From an uncultured bacterium (GTDB lineage Bacteria; Bacillota_I; Bacilli_A; RF39; UBA660), in NCBI GenBank assembly GCA_949286645.1, contig CASEDN010000088.1, positions 1 to 14,084 of the forward strand: a stretch of 14,084 nt of DNA, in the 5' to 3' direction. Below the pieces are notes generated by a model, which ran no database searches, was not told the origin of the DNA, and saw only the letters and a program-made list of their open reading frames with translations. Shown piece by piece: positions 1 through 8,549 of the stretch (its first letter is position 1; each line of letters opens with the position of its first letter). The position numbers and the translations under genes are program-made.

Positions 1-1586
1 GTAAGAAGGACTTAGATGAAGTTATTCCTTTAACTAAAAGTGACGATATGTACTTAACAGGATATTCTATGAACTATTTAGAAGAGTTAGGTCTATTAAA
101 GATGGATTTTCTAGGAATTAGAAATCTTACTATTATCATGAATGTAATGGATATGGTCTATAAAACTAGAGGTGAAAGAATAGAGTTTAATGATATTCCT
201 CTAGATGATAGAGATACTTATAATTTATTTGCAAGAAGTGATACTAGTGGTATCTTTCAATTTGAATCTAATGGAATGAGAGGTTTCTTAAGAAAGCTTA
301 AACCTAGTAGTTTTGATGATTTAATAGCCGCGATTGCTCTATTTAGACCTGGTCCTGCTGAAAATATAGATTTATATATAGCAAGAAAAGAAGGAAGAGA
401 GAAAGTTATATATCAAGATAAGTCTTTAGAGCCTATTTTAAAAGAAACATATGGTATTATGATATATCAAGAACAAATAATGCAAGTTGCAAACGTTTAT
501 GCAGGTTATACATTAGGAGAAGCGGATATTTTAAGACGGGCGATTAGTAAGAAAAAAGTAGATGTTTTAAAGAATGAAGAGAGTAAATTTATAAGTAAAG
601 CGAAAGAATTAGGACATGATGAAAATATTTCTAAAACAATATTTGCAAGTATTCTTAAATTTGCTGGTTATGGTTTTAATAAATCTCATGCTGTTGCATA
701 CTCTCTAGTCGCTTATAAAATGGCTTATTTAAAAGTACATTATAAGTTAGAGTTCTATGCTAATCTTTTAAATAATGTTATAGGGGCTTCATCTAAAATG
801 CAAGAATACTTAAGAGAGATAAGAGGTCATGATTTAAAAGTATTAAAGCCTGATATAAATAAGAGTACTAATAGATTTGTTATTGATGGTAATAATATAA
901 TCTTTCCATTTTCTACTATTAAAGGAGTAGGAACAAGTGTTTCTAGTTTAGTGTTGAGGTCAAGGGATAAAGAATTTACTGATATATATGATGCCTTTTC
1001 TAAATTAGTTAGAGGTGGTGTTACTAAAAAACAGTTAGAGTCTTTAATAACTGCTGATGCTTTTAGAAATTTGGGGTTTAATAAAAAGACTCTTATCACT
1101 AATTTAGATAGTCTAGTTAATTATGGAACTTTAACTATTGATTTAGATGAGAGTTTAGTATTAAAACCAGAGATAATTATTACTAATGAATTTACTAATA
1201 GTGTTTTATTAGAACAAGAAGAAGAGTGCTTTGGTTTTTATATTAGTAATCATCCTGTTACTACACATAAGAGTAAGTATCAGAATATTGTTAGTATTAA
1301 TTGTATAGGTAATTACTTTAATAGAATAGTTAATGTTATGGTAATGGTAGAGAAAGTTAAAGCGATTAAGACTAAGAAAAATGAAGATATGGCTTTTGTA
1401 ACTGCTAGTGATGAGACAGGGCAGGTTGACTTTATCTTCTTTCCTAGAGTATATAAAAATAATATGGATATTAAAAAAGGAGATATTTGTATATTTACAG
1501 GAACAGTAGAGAAAAGATATGATGAATTACAATTAATAGTTAGTAAAATTAATTATATAAGGAGAGAAAATGAAGAAGAAGAGTAA
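1..1586 (+). CDS. dnaE: DNA polymerase III alpha subunit DnaE, C-terminal part (5' end outside window)
   Basis: Catalytic subunit of a C-family replicative DNA polymerase, missing its N-terminus. The reading frame is open to the left edge (from base 3), so the ATG at 48 is internal and not the start. Visible family motifs are GLLKMDFLGIRNLT near 93-134, whose Asp matches the third catalytic aspartate of the palm, then SGIFQFES, FRPGPAE, IMIYQEQIMQ, the GEADILRRAISKKK fingers segment, and GYGFNKSHAVAYSL. A C-terminal OB-fold follows (about 1320-1530, with ASDETGQVDFIFFP). The PHP domain and the first two catalytic aspartates lie upstream of the window. The ending suits a DnaE-type rather than PolC-type enzyme, since no exonuclease or PolC C-terminal arrangement is seen. 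Its last 17 bases overlap lspA, so the two are probably co-transcribed. Confidence 0.95.
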   Translation, partial: KKDLDEVIPLTKSDDMYLTGYSMNYLEELGLLKMDFLGIRNLTIIMNVMDMVYKTRGERIEFNDIPLDDRDTYNLFARSDTSGIFQFESNGMRGFLRKLKPSSFDDLIAAIALFRPGPAENIDLYIARKEGREKVIYQDKSLEPILKETYGIMIYQEQIMQVANVYAGYTLGEADILRRAISKKKVDVLKNEESKFISKAKELGHDENISKTIFASILKFAGYGFNKSHAVAYSLVAYKMAYLKVHYKLEFYANLLNNVIGASSKMQEYLREIRGHDLKVLKPDINKSTNRFVIDGNNIIFPFSTIKGVGTSVSSLVLRSRDKEFTDIYDAFSKLVRGGVTKKQLESLITADAFRNLGFNKKTLITNLDSLVNYGTLTIDLDESLVLKPEIIITNEFTNSVLLEQEEECFGFYISNHPVTTHKSKYQNIVSINCIGNYFNRIVNVMVMVEKVKAIKTKKNEDMAFVTASDETGQVDFIFFPRVYKNNMDIKKGDICIFTGTVEKRYDELQLIVSKINYIRRENEEEE

Positions 1587-2052
1587 TATTATATTATCGG
1601 GTTTATTAGTTAGTGTTTTGTTAGGATTAGATTTACTTTTTAAATACTTAGTTAGTACTTATTTAACAACAGTTAATATTATAGATAATTTCTTTTCCTT
1701 AACCTATGTTTTAAATGATGGGGCTGCTTTTTCTTTATTTGCGAGTAGGACTTATCTATTAATACTTATCGCTTTAATATGTTTATTCTTTATAATATAT
1801 GAGTTAAAGAATAATTTAGATGATAGAGTACTTTCTATAGGTTATTCTTTAGTTTTAGCAGGCCTATTAGGTAATTTTCTTGATAGATTAATGGATGGAT
1901 ATATTATCGACTACTTATCATTTAAAATATTTACATACAATTTTCCTATTTTTAACTTTGCAGATATACTAATAGTAGTAGGAATAATTATAGTTATAAT
2001 TAAAGAAATATTAAAAGAAAGAGGTAAGAAGTATGAAGTTAGAAGTAAATAG
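1570..2052 (+). CDS. lspA: Lipoprotein signal peptidase (signal peptidase II)
   Basis: Membrane aspartyl protease that removes the signal peptide from diacylglyceryl-modified prolipoproteins. At 160 residues it has the normal family length, with four hydrophobic segments (about residues 7-29, 61-78, 88-104 and 132-146). Conserved boxes are present: LNDGAAFS (residues 48-55), GNFLDR (101-106), IID at 112-114 and FNFAD at 128-132. Asp114 and Asp132 fit the catalytic pair. The start is fixed by AAGGAG at 1559-1564, six bases before the ATG. The gene overlaps dnaE by 17 bp and rluD by 20 bp. lspA next to an rluD-type gene is a common Bacillota arrangement (lspA-ylyB in Bacillus); dnaE directly upstream is less usual. 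Confidence 0.95.
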   Translation: MKKKSNIILSGLLVSVLLGLDLLFKYLVSTYLTTVNIIDNFFSLTYVLNDGAAFSLFASRTYLLILIALICLFFIIYELKNNLDDRVLSIGYSLVLAGLLGNFLDRLMDGYIIDYLSFKIFTYNFPIFNFADILIVVGIIIVIIKEILKERGKKYEVRSK

Positions 2053-2935
2053 TGAAGGTGTAAGATTAGATAGTTATATTGCAAGTAATAGTGATTTATC
2101 TAGAAGTAGAGTATCTAAGTTAATTAGTGATGATAAAATACTTGTTAATGGTAAAGAAAAAAATGCTAGTTATAAAGTGAAACTAGGAGATATTATTGAA
2201 GTAAGTCTTGATGAAGAGATAAATCTAGAAAACCTTGAACCTACTAATATTCCTCTTGATATTGTTTATGAAGATGAGTATTTAATGATTATTAACAAAG
2301 AGAGTGGTCTTGTTGTTCATCCTGCTCCAGGGCATGTTACTGATACTTTAGTTAATGCTCTTATTTATCACTCTAAAGTAAGTAAAGATGGAACCTTTAG
2401 ACCAGGTATTGTTCATAGACTTGATAAAGATACAAGTGGCTTAATGGTAGTTGCAAAAGACATTAAAACTATGGAGTTACTTAGTGACATGATTAAAAAT
2501 AAGAAAATAGAAAGACATTATCTTGCCATAGTTGATGGCCTAATTATGCATGAAACTGGTACTATTGATGCACCAATTGGAAGAGATGAGTCTAATAGAC
2601 AAAAGATGGCAGTGACTGCTCATAATAGTAAAGAGGCAATAACTAATTTTAAAGTGTTAAAAAGATTTAAAAATAATACCTTAATAGAATGTATCTTAGA
2701 GACGGGTAGGACTCATCAGATAAGAGTACATTTAAACTACATTAAACATCCAGTTAGTAATGATCCTTTATATGGTAATCATAAAAATGTAACAGAGTTT
2801 GGACAAATGTTACACTCTAAGAGTATTAGATTTATACATCCTATTACAGGTAAAGAGTTATATTTTGAGCAAGTTCCACCTAAAGAATTTTTAGATTATT
2901 TAAAGAGTTTGGAGAGTGAAATTACTAATGAATAA
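2033..2935 (+). CDS. rluD: RluA/RluD-family large-subunit rRNA pseudouridine synthase
   Basis: Converts specific uridines in RNA to pseudouridine, most likely in 23S rRNA. The 300-residue protein has an N-terminal S4 RNA-binding domain (about residues 10-60, with SRSRVSKLI and VNG) followed by the RluA catalytic domain. Its signature HRLDKDTSGLMVVAK starts at residue 128; Asp131 should be the catalytic aspartate. Other family blocks are INKESGLVVHP, LIECILETGRTHQIRVH and HPVSNDPLYG. The length matches RluD and YlyB-type enzymes. The exact target uridine cannot be told from sequence. The start lies inside the end of lspA, with an AGAGGT-like SD upstream, and the stop overlaps the next start, so it belongs to the same operon. 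Confidence 0.93.
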   Translation: MKLEVNSEGVRLDSYIASNSDLSRSRVSKLISDDKILVNGKEKNASYKVKLGDIIEVSLDEEINLENLEPTNIPLDIVYEDEYLMIINKESGLVVHPAPGHVTDTLVNALIYHSKVSKDGTFRPGIVHRLDKDTSGLMVVAKDIKTMELLSDMIKNKKIERHYLAIVDGLIMHETGTIDAPIGRDESNRQKMAVTAHNSKEAITNFKVLKRFKNNTLIECILETGRTHQIRVHLNYIKHPVSNDPLYGNHKNVTEFGQMLHSKSIRFIHPITGKELYFEQVPPKEFLDYLKSLESEITNE

Positions 2936-3392
2936 GGAATTTATAGATTTTTTAGTGAAAGCTAAGAAAGGGACTTATGCAAATGGAGATGCATCTAAAT
3001 CATCTTCTAGTAGACTTTTATCAAAAGATTATCATTATGAAGATGGAAATTTTACTTATCATGATACATATTTTGGTGGAGTTAAGTTTATGGGTGAAGA
3101 AGTAGTATATTATAATGATAATATTCTTTGGGGTATGAATTATTATGGAGTTACATTAGACTCTAGTTTAACAGAAGAAGTTATGGATAAAGTATTAAGA
3201 GTCGCTCTTATGAAAGTAGGCGAAGATAAGCTTGTTATTCCTGTTAGAGGCCCTAAAGAATTTGTTAATGAAGATTATCTTTATACCTTTAATGTAGATG
3301 GGGATATGGAAAACTTTGTAGGTACTGAACAAATTTATAAAGATGATAAATTAATCTATGAATTAAAATGTCATGGAGGCTTTATAAATTGA
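2928..3392 (+). CDS. DUF5680-like domain protein
   Basis: About 154 residues, soluble, with no signal peptide or membrane segment. The pattern near the N-terminus (EFIDFLVKAKKGTYANGD, then YHDTYFGGVKFMGEEVVYY and LWGMNYYG) resembles the DUF5680 family, which occurs alone or fused to HTH domains. No biochemical function is established to my knowledge. I chose the ATG at 2928 over the in-frame GTG at 2916, because GGAGAG (2911-2916) sits 11 bases before it and overlaps the GTG. The start overlaps the rluD stop by 8 bp, and the TGA stop overlaps the next start by 4 bp, so translation is probably coupled along the run. The family call comes from remembered motif shape, not a search. Confidence 0.7.
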   Translation: MNKEFIDFLVKAKKGTYANGDASKSSSSRLLSKDYHYEDGNFTYHDTYFGGVKFMGEEVVYYNDNILWGMNYYGVTLDSSLTEEVMDKVLRVALMKVGEDKLVIPVRGPKEFVNEDYLYTFNVDGDMENFVGTEQIYKDDKLIYELKCHGGFIN

Positions 3393-3793
3393 AAGTACTT
3401 AGTTTAACAGAACCATATGCAACTTTGATAAAACTTGGTAAAAAGAAAATAGAAACTAGAAGTTTTAAAACGAATTATAGAGGAGAGTTATATATTCATG
3501 CTAGTTCTACCAAAATACCTAAAGAATGGAAAAATAATAAAGAATTAATGAATCTTATTAAAGATGTTGATTTAAGCTTTGGTTATATCATTTGTAAATG
3601 TAATTTAGTAGATTGTATTTATATGAATGAAGAGTTTTTAGATAAGATAAAGAAAGACAAGCTAGAATATTTAGTTGGTGATTATAAGCTTGGAAGATAT
3701 GCTTGGATTTTAGATGATATTCAAGTATTAGATAGACCTATATTTGCAAAAGGAAAACTTGGTATTTGGAATTATCAAGAAGATATTAACTAA
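3389..3793 (+). CDS. ASCH-domain protein (TTG start)
   Basis: Small (134-residue) ASCH-fold protein; the fold is related to PUA and thought to bind RNA or nucleic acid. Diagnostic residues are MKVLSLTEPYATLIKLGKKK at the N-terminus, then IETRSF (residues 21-26), YRG (30-32), YIHAS (35-39), the middle GYIICKCNLVDC and the C-terminal GKLGIWNY. An upstream in-frame ATG at 3368 exists. The TTG at 3389 is preferred because GGAGG (3375-3379) lies nine bases before it, it overlaps the preceding TGA (TTGA), and it gives the usual family N-terminus. It is the last gene of the dnaE-lspA-rluD run. No clear terminator follows before the next promoter. Confidence 0.83.
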   Translation: MKVLSLTEPYATLIKLGKKKIETRSFKTNYRGELYIHASSTKIPKEWKNNKELMNLIKDVDLSFGYIICKCNLVDCIYMNEEFLDKIKKDKLEYLVGDYKLGRYAWILDDIQVLDRPIFAKGKLGIWNYQEDIN

Positions 3794-3836
3794 TGCTTTT
3801 AGTAAGTTTCTTCATTTAAATTATATAGAGAATAGG

Positions 3837-3865
3837 TTTATTTATAAATCAAAATATGTTAAAAT
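3837..3865 (+). promoter_or_regulatory. Probable sigma-A promoter of the rhomboid gene
   Basis: TTTATT (3837-3842), a 17-base spacer and TAAAAT (3860-3865), with an extended -10 TG at 3857-3858. Transcription would begin near 3872, giving a leader of about 15 nt that contains the SD AAAGGAG (3874-3880) ahead of the ATG at 3887. Confidence 0.55.
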
Positions 3866-3886
3866 ATATATCGAAAGGAGATATCT

Positions 3887-5035
3887 ATGGAAGAACATAT
3901 TATAGATATGAATGAAAAAAATACTCTAGCTATGAAACTTCTTCATTACTTTATTACTGAAAAAGGGTATACACCTATAATATTACAAGGTGCTGAAGAT
4001 GAGATTTGGCTTGAAAACCTAGATGAAGATTATAAAGTAGTTAGATTAGTAATGAGATATATTCATAATGATGAACAATATAAATTTGATATATTTAAGA
4101 CTAATAGAATCTTAAGAAAAATAAAGAAGAAAACTTTATCATTCAAATTAAATACACTAAGTATCTTTTTGGATTTAGGTGGAGCGGTTAATTTAGATGA
4201 ATTTAAAACTGATAATATAACGGCAGTTGAAGTACATGAAGATGATGATGTTAAGAAAAATAAATTATTAAAATCTATTTTTCCTGACCTTTCCCGCAAG
4301 TTAAAATTTAGTGAAGAGGGAATAGAATTATTTGTTAAAGTTACTAATGATATTAATAAACATAATAAGAAAGATCAAGAAAAAGTTGCAGATGTTTTTT
4401 CACCTAAAAAGCCTGTTGTTACATATGCTTTAATTATAATTAACTTGTTAGTATACTTTATTCCAATGCTCTTAGGTAATTCTGATACTGTAATAACTTA
4501 TCTTGGAAGTTATGGACCATTTGTTAAAATGGGAGAGTACTATAGATTAATCACTGCGGCGTTTGTTCATGCTAATATTGCTCATTTGCTTTTCAATATG
4601 TATGCTTTATGGATTATAGGTATGCAGTTAGAAAGCTTTATAGGTAAATGCAGATATTTAGTTGTTTACTTATTTAGTGCAGTATGTGGATCTTTATTAT
4701 CAGTAGTAGTAACACCTGATGCTTTAAGTGTAGGAGCAAGTGGAGCGATATTTGGTTTACTTGGAGCGTTACTTTACTTTGGATATCATTATAGAGTTTT
4801 TCTTGGTACTGTTATTAAGAGTCAAATTATACCTTTGATTGTTATTAACTTAATACTTGGTTTTATGGTTCCTGGTATTGATAATGCCGCTCATATTGGT
4901 GGATTAATTGGTGGTGCTTTAATGATGATTGGTGTAGGTATTAAATATAAAAGTAGTAACTTTGAGAAGATTAATGGACTTATTGTTAGTTTAATATTCT
5001 TTGGTTTCTTAGTATATATGGCTTTATTTGCATAA
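3887..5035 (+). CDS. Rhomboid-family intramembrane serine protease
   Basis: Cleaves transmembrane segments of substrate proteins within the membrane. The 382-residue protein has a cytosolic, charged N-terminal region (residues 1-172) like that of Bacillus YqgP/GluP, followed by a six-helix rhomboid core. Visible motifs are HANIAHLLFNMYALWIIG (H233 and N237 near the oxyanion site), GASGAIFGLLGALLYFG with the nucleophile S285, and NAAHIGGLIGGAL with H336 as the second member of the dyad. The C-terminus ends with a further membrane helix (about residues 364-382) and lacks the TPR tail of YqgP. The gene has its own promoter and a strong SD. Substrates cannot be inferred. Confidence 0.93.
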   Translation: MEEHIIDMNEKNTLAMKLLHYFITEKGYTPIILQGAEDEIWLENLDEDYKVVRLVMRYIHNDEQYKFDIFKTNRILRKIKKKTLSFKLNTLSIFLDLGGAVNLDEFKTDNITAVEVHEDDDVKKNKLLKSIFPDLSRKLKFSEEGIELFVKVTNDINKHNKKDQEKVADVFSPKKPVVTYALIIINLLVYFIPMLLGNSDTVITYLGSYGPFVKMGEYYRLITAAFVHANIAHLLFNMYALWIIGMQLESFIGKCRYLVVYLFSAVCGSLLSVVVTPDALSVGASGAIFGLLGALLYFGYHYRVFLGTVIKSQIIPLIVINLILGFMVPGIDNAAHIGGLIGGALMMIGVGIKYKSSNFEKINGLIVSLIFFGFLVYMALFA

Positions 5036-5094
5036 GCCTTTTTCTTTAAAGTATTTTACGAACTAAAGTTTTAGTAAGAAAGGAGAGTGTTACT

Positions 5095-7251
5095 TTGGTA
5101 GTAGGAGTTTTAGTTGAGATAACTAGTAAAAGTGTAGATAGAGTCTTTGATTATCTAGTTCCTAAATCTTTAGAAGATATAATAGAAATAGGTAAGAGAG
5201 TAAAGGTTCCTTTTGGTAATAGAACTTTAGTAGGGTTTATTTTAGAGATAAAAGAAAAGAGCGATGTAGATAAGTTAAAAGAAATAGAGGAAGTCCTTGA
5301 CGAAGAAGTAATACTTACTAAAGAATTATTAGATTTAGGAGAATATTTACATAAAACAACGTTAGCATCTTTAATAAGTTGTTATCAAGTTATGCTTCCT
5401 AAAGGATATAAAGCTAGTGTTAAAGGAAATGTTAATAAGAAATATAGAAAAGTATATTATTTAAATGATTATGATAAGGAATTAACTGATAAACAAAGAG
5501 AAGTTGTAGCATTGTTTAAAGGTAAAGAAAAACTAAGACGTGATGAATTGAAAGATGTCTCTATATCTATTCTTAATACTTTAGTTAAAAATAATATTTT
5601 AAGAGTTTTTGAAGAAGAAGTTTATAGATTAGATTATGAAGAAAGTGATAAGAAAATAAAGAAATTAACTCCGTTACAAGAAAATGCTGTTAATAATATT
5701 TTAAATACTGAAAATACAGTTTCTTTGTTGTATGGTGTTACTGGTAGTGGTAAAACTGAAGTATATATGGAATTAATTGATAAGTATTTAGAGAAAGGGT
5801 TAAAGAGTATTATTTTAGTACCTGAGATATCTTTAACACCTCAATTGATTAAAAGATTTGAAGAAAGATTTGGAAGCAATATAGCATTACTACACAGTGC
5901 CTTATCAGATGGAGAGAGGTATGATGAGTATAGAAGAATAGTAAAAGGAGAAGCAGATATTGTAATAGGTGCTAGAAGTGCAGTTTTCGCACCTATTAAA
6001 AATCTTGGTCTTATTATAATAGACGAGTGTCATAGTGATTCTTATAAACAAGATAATAACCCTAAATATAATGCTAAAGATGTAGCGATAAAAAGAGCGG
6101 AAGAGTTAGGAGCAAAGGTAGTACTTGGTAGTGCAACACCTATGTTAGAAGAATATGCTAGAGGACTTAAAAATGTCTTTAATCTTGTTACTTTAGAAAA
6201 AAGAGTTAATGGTAAAGAGTTACCTAAAGTAGAACTTATTGATATGAATAAAGAAATAGGTAAGGCTAAGGGACATTTCTCTCTTCCTTTAATAGATGAA
6301 ATTAATAAAACTATAGAAAAAGGTGAACAAGTAATACTTCTATTAAATAGACGTGGTTATTCTTCATTTGTTACTTGTTCTAATTGTGGAGAGAGTGTTA
6401 AATGTCCTAATTGTGATATAACTCTTACATATCATAAAAGTAGTAATATCTTAAGATGCCATTATTGTGGCTATGCAACTAAGTATGAAGTAACTTGTCC
6501 TAAGTGCCATGAGAAATCTTTAAAAGACTTAGGAGTTGGCACTGAGAAAATAGAAGAAGAGTTAAAAGATATTTTTCCTACTGCAAGAGTTCTTAGAATG
6601 GATGTAGATACTACTAGTAAGAAAGGTGCTCATAAAAAAATAGTTGATACTTTTAGTGAGGGAGAAGCAGATATTCTACTTGGAACACAGATGGTTGCAA
6701 AAGGACTAGATTTTCCTAATGTTACTTTAGTAGGTGTAATAAATGCTGATACCTCGCTAATGTTACCTGATTTTAGAAGTAGTGAGAAAACTTTTGATCT
6801 TCTTAGTCAAGTAGCAGGAAGAGCAGGAAGAAGTGACAAATCTGGTAAAGTTATTTTTCAGACCTTTAATCCTGATAATTATGCAATTATAAATGCCAAA
6901 GAAAATGATTACAAGTCTTTTTATAAAGAAGAGATGAAAGTAAGAAAATTAATGAAATATCCTCCTTACTATTATCTTGTATCAATAAATATTTCTAGTA
7001 AAGATAGTAAACAAGCCCTAATAGAAGCGAAAAAGTGTGAAAAAGTCTGTCATAAATACTTAGATAAAACTATTATTTTAGGACCAAGTCCTGCAAGCAT
7101 CTTTAAAAAACAAAACATTTATTACTATCAATTAATTCTGAAATATCAATATCAAGATAATATTTATGAAGTCTTAGGAAAGTTAGTGGATTATTATGTT
7201 TCTAATAATAAAGTAAACTTAGATGTTGACTTTAATCCAATACATTTGTAG
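5095..7251 (+). CDS. priA: Primosomal protein N', replication-restart helicase PriA (TTG start)
   Basis: Superfamily 2 3'-to-5' DNA helicase that recognises stalled forks and reloads the replisome. The order is normal: N-terminal DNA-binding and winged-helix region (residues 1-185), then the helicase core with Walker A GVTGSGKT (214-221), Walker B IIIDECH (307-313) and motif III GSATP (345-349). The zinc region carries eight cysteines in four CxxC-type pairs (C428/431, 437/440, 455/458, 468/471), followed by GTQMVAKGLDFPNV and QVAGRAGR. The DEEH box usual in PriA reads DECH here. At 718 residues it is slightly short for the family. TTG at 5095 is chosen because AAAGGAG (5079-5085) lies nine bases upstream. 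The def-fmt genes often found after priA in Bacillota are absent. Confidence 0.95.
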   Translation: MVVGVLVEITSKSVDRVFDYLVPKSLEDIIEIGKRVKVPFGNRTLVGFILEIKEKSDVDKLKEIEEVLDEEVILTKELLDLGEYLHKTTLASLISCYQVMLPKGYKASVKGNVNKKYRKVYYLNDYDKELTDKQREVVALFKGKEKLRRDELKDVSISILNTLVKNNILRVFEEEVYRLDYEESDKKIKKLTPLQENAVNNILNTENTVSLLYGVTGSGKTEVYMELIDKYLEKGLKSIILVPEISLTPQLIKRFEERFGSNIALLHSALSDGERYDEYRRIVKGEADIVIGARSAVFAPIKNLGLIIIDECHSDSYKQDNNPKYNAKDVAIKRAEELGAKVVLGSATPMLEEYARGLKNVFNLVTLEKRVNGKELPKVELIDMNKEIGKAKGHFSLPLIDEINKTIEKGEQVILLLNRRGYSSFVTCSNCGESVKCPNCDITLTYHKSSNILRCHYCGYATKYEVTCPKCHEKSLKDLGVGTEKIEEELKDIFPTARVLRMDVDTTSKKGAHKKIVDTFSEGEADILLGTQMVAKGLDFPNVTLVGVINADTSLMLPDFRSSEKTFDLLSQVAGRAGRSDKSGKVIFQTFNPDNYAIINAKENDYKSFYKEEMKVRKLMKYPPYYYLVSINISSKDSKQALIEAKKCEKVCHKYLDKTIILGPSPASIFKKQNIYYYQLILKYQYQDNIYEVLGKLVDYYVSNNKVNLDVDFNPIHL

Positions 7252-7280
7252 AATATAAAAATATGAAAGAAGGAATTATT

Positions 7281-8384
7281 ATGGTAAAGTTACCTAAAGA
7301 AATAAAAAGTATTAAGGTTAGTAGAGTACTTCCCCAAGAAGAAATAGTAAAGTATAGTTATGTTATAAACGAAGGTAAAGATGATAAACTTTGTATGCCT
7401 ATTGTGTTACCATATTATTATGGTGCATATCTTAGACATCCAGCGTCTATTGATATTATTGATGACAGTAGAGATTTTATTAATGGCTTTAAAGTAGTTC
7501 AAACAGATAATGAAGAATATGCTTATGTAAGAGAAGAAGACAATAAGCTATTACCATATAGATATGATATTGCCACTGATTTTAACCTCTATGGTTATGC
7601 TATGGTTGGTAAAAATGCTAGGGTTTCTTGGATAGATATGAATTTTAGATATTTTAATGAAGAAGAAGAAAAGTTTACAAAAGAACAGGAAATAGGATAT
7701 AACACATTTAATGGACTTTTAGGTGTTAGTGATTTTAGTAAAGGAGAGACTCCTTTATCTAGAATGTATCGCCATGGATATGAAAATAAAGTTAGTTATC
7801 TTGGTACAGATGGTAATATTAAAGAATTTTATAACTTTGATGGAGAAATAATTAGAGATGATGAATCTAATAAATACTTCTCTTATTATAGTGAAGACTT
7901 TAATGATTTGGGATATGCGAAAGCTAATGATGGGGAGATTATTCTATTATCTAGTGGCTACTATTTATATACTAAAGATTTAATAAGAATTTGTGAAGAA
8001 AAAGGATTTTTAGATACTATAAGTAGCAGAGTAGAAAAGCAAGAAGAAGCTTATAATAAGTTTATAAGAGATATAGAAGAAAAAACTATAAATCTTGCCG
8101 ATAATTTATCTCAGCATAATAATTTAATTGCAGAATATGGTATAGGTAGTATAGAACTTAAGAAAGTAAAATTAATATCTAGTTATGGAAAAGATGTTTA
8201 TGAAAGAGCTTTAACTAATGGTTCTTTAGTATGCTTAATTGTTAATGAAGAAATACCTGCAGAAATATTAGATTTAGAATTATTTCAAAGTGCTCTTGCT
8301 AAAAGAGGAATACCTTCATATATAGATAATGAAGAAAATGTTTTCCATTATAATACCAATAAACATGTTAAGCAGAAAAAATAA
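7281..8384 (+). CDS. Hypothetical protein, 367 residues
   Basis: I do not recognise this protein. It is soluble and rich in Tyr, Asp, Glu and Asn, with no signal peptide or membrane segment. The middle contains short stretches such as YGYAMVGKNARVSWID and DFNDLGYAKANDGEII, which loosely recall the aromatic-Gly rhythm of WG-type beta repeats, but the repeat is not regular enough to call. A charged helical stretch (about residues 260-295) separates this from a mixed alpha/beta C-terminus. An upstream in-frame ATG at 7263 has no SD, whereas the ATG at 7281 has AGAAGGA (7268-7274) six bases before it. It lies 29 bases after priA and is probably co-transcribed. No terminator is evident directly after its stop. 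Confidence 0.75.
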   Translation: MVKLPKEIKSIKVSRVLPQEEIVKYSYVINEGKDDKLCMPIVLPYYYGAYLRHPASIDIIDDSRDFINGFKVVQTDNEEYAYVREEDNKLLPYRYDIATDFNLYGYAMVGKNARVSWIDMNFRYFNEEEEKFTKEQEIGYNTFNGLLGVSDFSKGETPLSRMYRHGYENKVSYLGTDGNIKEFYNFDGEIIRDDESNKYFSYYSEDFNDLGYAKANDGEIILLSSGYYLYTKDLIRICEEKGFLDTISSRVEKQEEAYNKFIRDIEEKTINLADNLSQHNNLIAEYGIGSIELKKVKLISSYGKDVYERALTNGSLVCLIVNEEIPAEILDLELFQSALAKRGIPSYIDNEENVFHYNTNKHVKQKK

Positions 8385-8400
8385 GTGATATGTTGGATAC

Positions 8401-8429
8401 TTGCATAAATTTAACATTTATGATATTAT
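8401..8429 (+). promoter_or_regulatory. Promoter-like sequence upstream of the small-RNA region
   Basis: TTGCAT (8401-8406), 17 bases, then TATTAT (8424-8429) with TG two bases before it (extended -10). It would start a plus-strand RNA near 8436, reading into the 3' end of the minus-strand peptide transcript. There is no ORF to serve, so it could make a second antisense RNA or be a chance match in AT-rich DNA. Confidence 0.3.
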
Positions 8430-8457
8430 TAATATGTCAAAGAAATTTGCATAAACT

Positions 8458-8497
8458 AAAAAAGAGGAACATTTGATTTCCGAGCGAATGTCTCCTC
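8458..8497 (-). terminator. Rho-independent terminator of the small peptide mRNA
   Basis: Read on the minus strand, this is a stem with arms 8497-8485 and 8475-8464. GAGGA pairs with UCCUC and ACAUU with AAUGU, with one bulge and one internal mismatch; six U residues follow immediately (A-run 8458-8463 on plus). It lies about 50 bases past the peptide stop codon. Its downstream arm also contains the 13 bases complementary to the 5' end of the same transcript. Confidence 0.6.
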
Positions 8498-8513
8498 CAT
8501 AAGTTTTGAACTT

Positions 8514-8544
8514 GACACTCTTCTCAAATGTTGATTAGAGTGTC
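8514..8544. repeat. Hairpin with 8-bp stem whose loop repeats the mRNA leader motif
   Basis: GACACTCT (8514-8521) and AGAGTGTC (8537-8544) form a perfect 8-bp stem with a 15-base loop containing CAAATGTT. It lies just after the stop of the minus-strand peptide gene. On plus, the segment GACACTC-nnn-TCAAATGTT (8514-8532) recurs at 8670-8688 with only the three central bases changed. Confidence 0.65.
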
Positions 8545-8549
8545 GCTAT

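Noticed and set aside
827..1099. Minus-strand 90-codon ORF within dnaE
   Set aside because: It is an opposite-frame shadow of a clear dnaE coding region, with no SD or recognisable protein motif.
4063..4299. Minus-strand 78-codon ORF within the rhomboid gene
   Set aside because: It is antisense to the conserved-length rhomboid N-terminal domain and has no independent support.
8512..8541. Perfect TTGACA (8512-8517) as a plus-strand promoter
   Set aside because: The only -10 at workable spacing is TAGAGT at 18 bases, a poor match, and the TTGACA bases are explained as part of the GACACTC stem.
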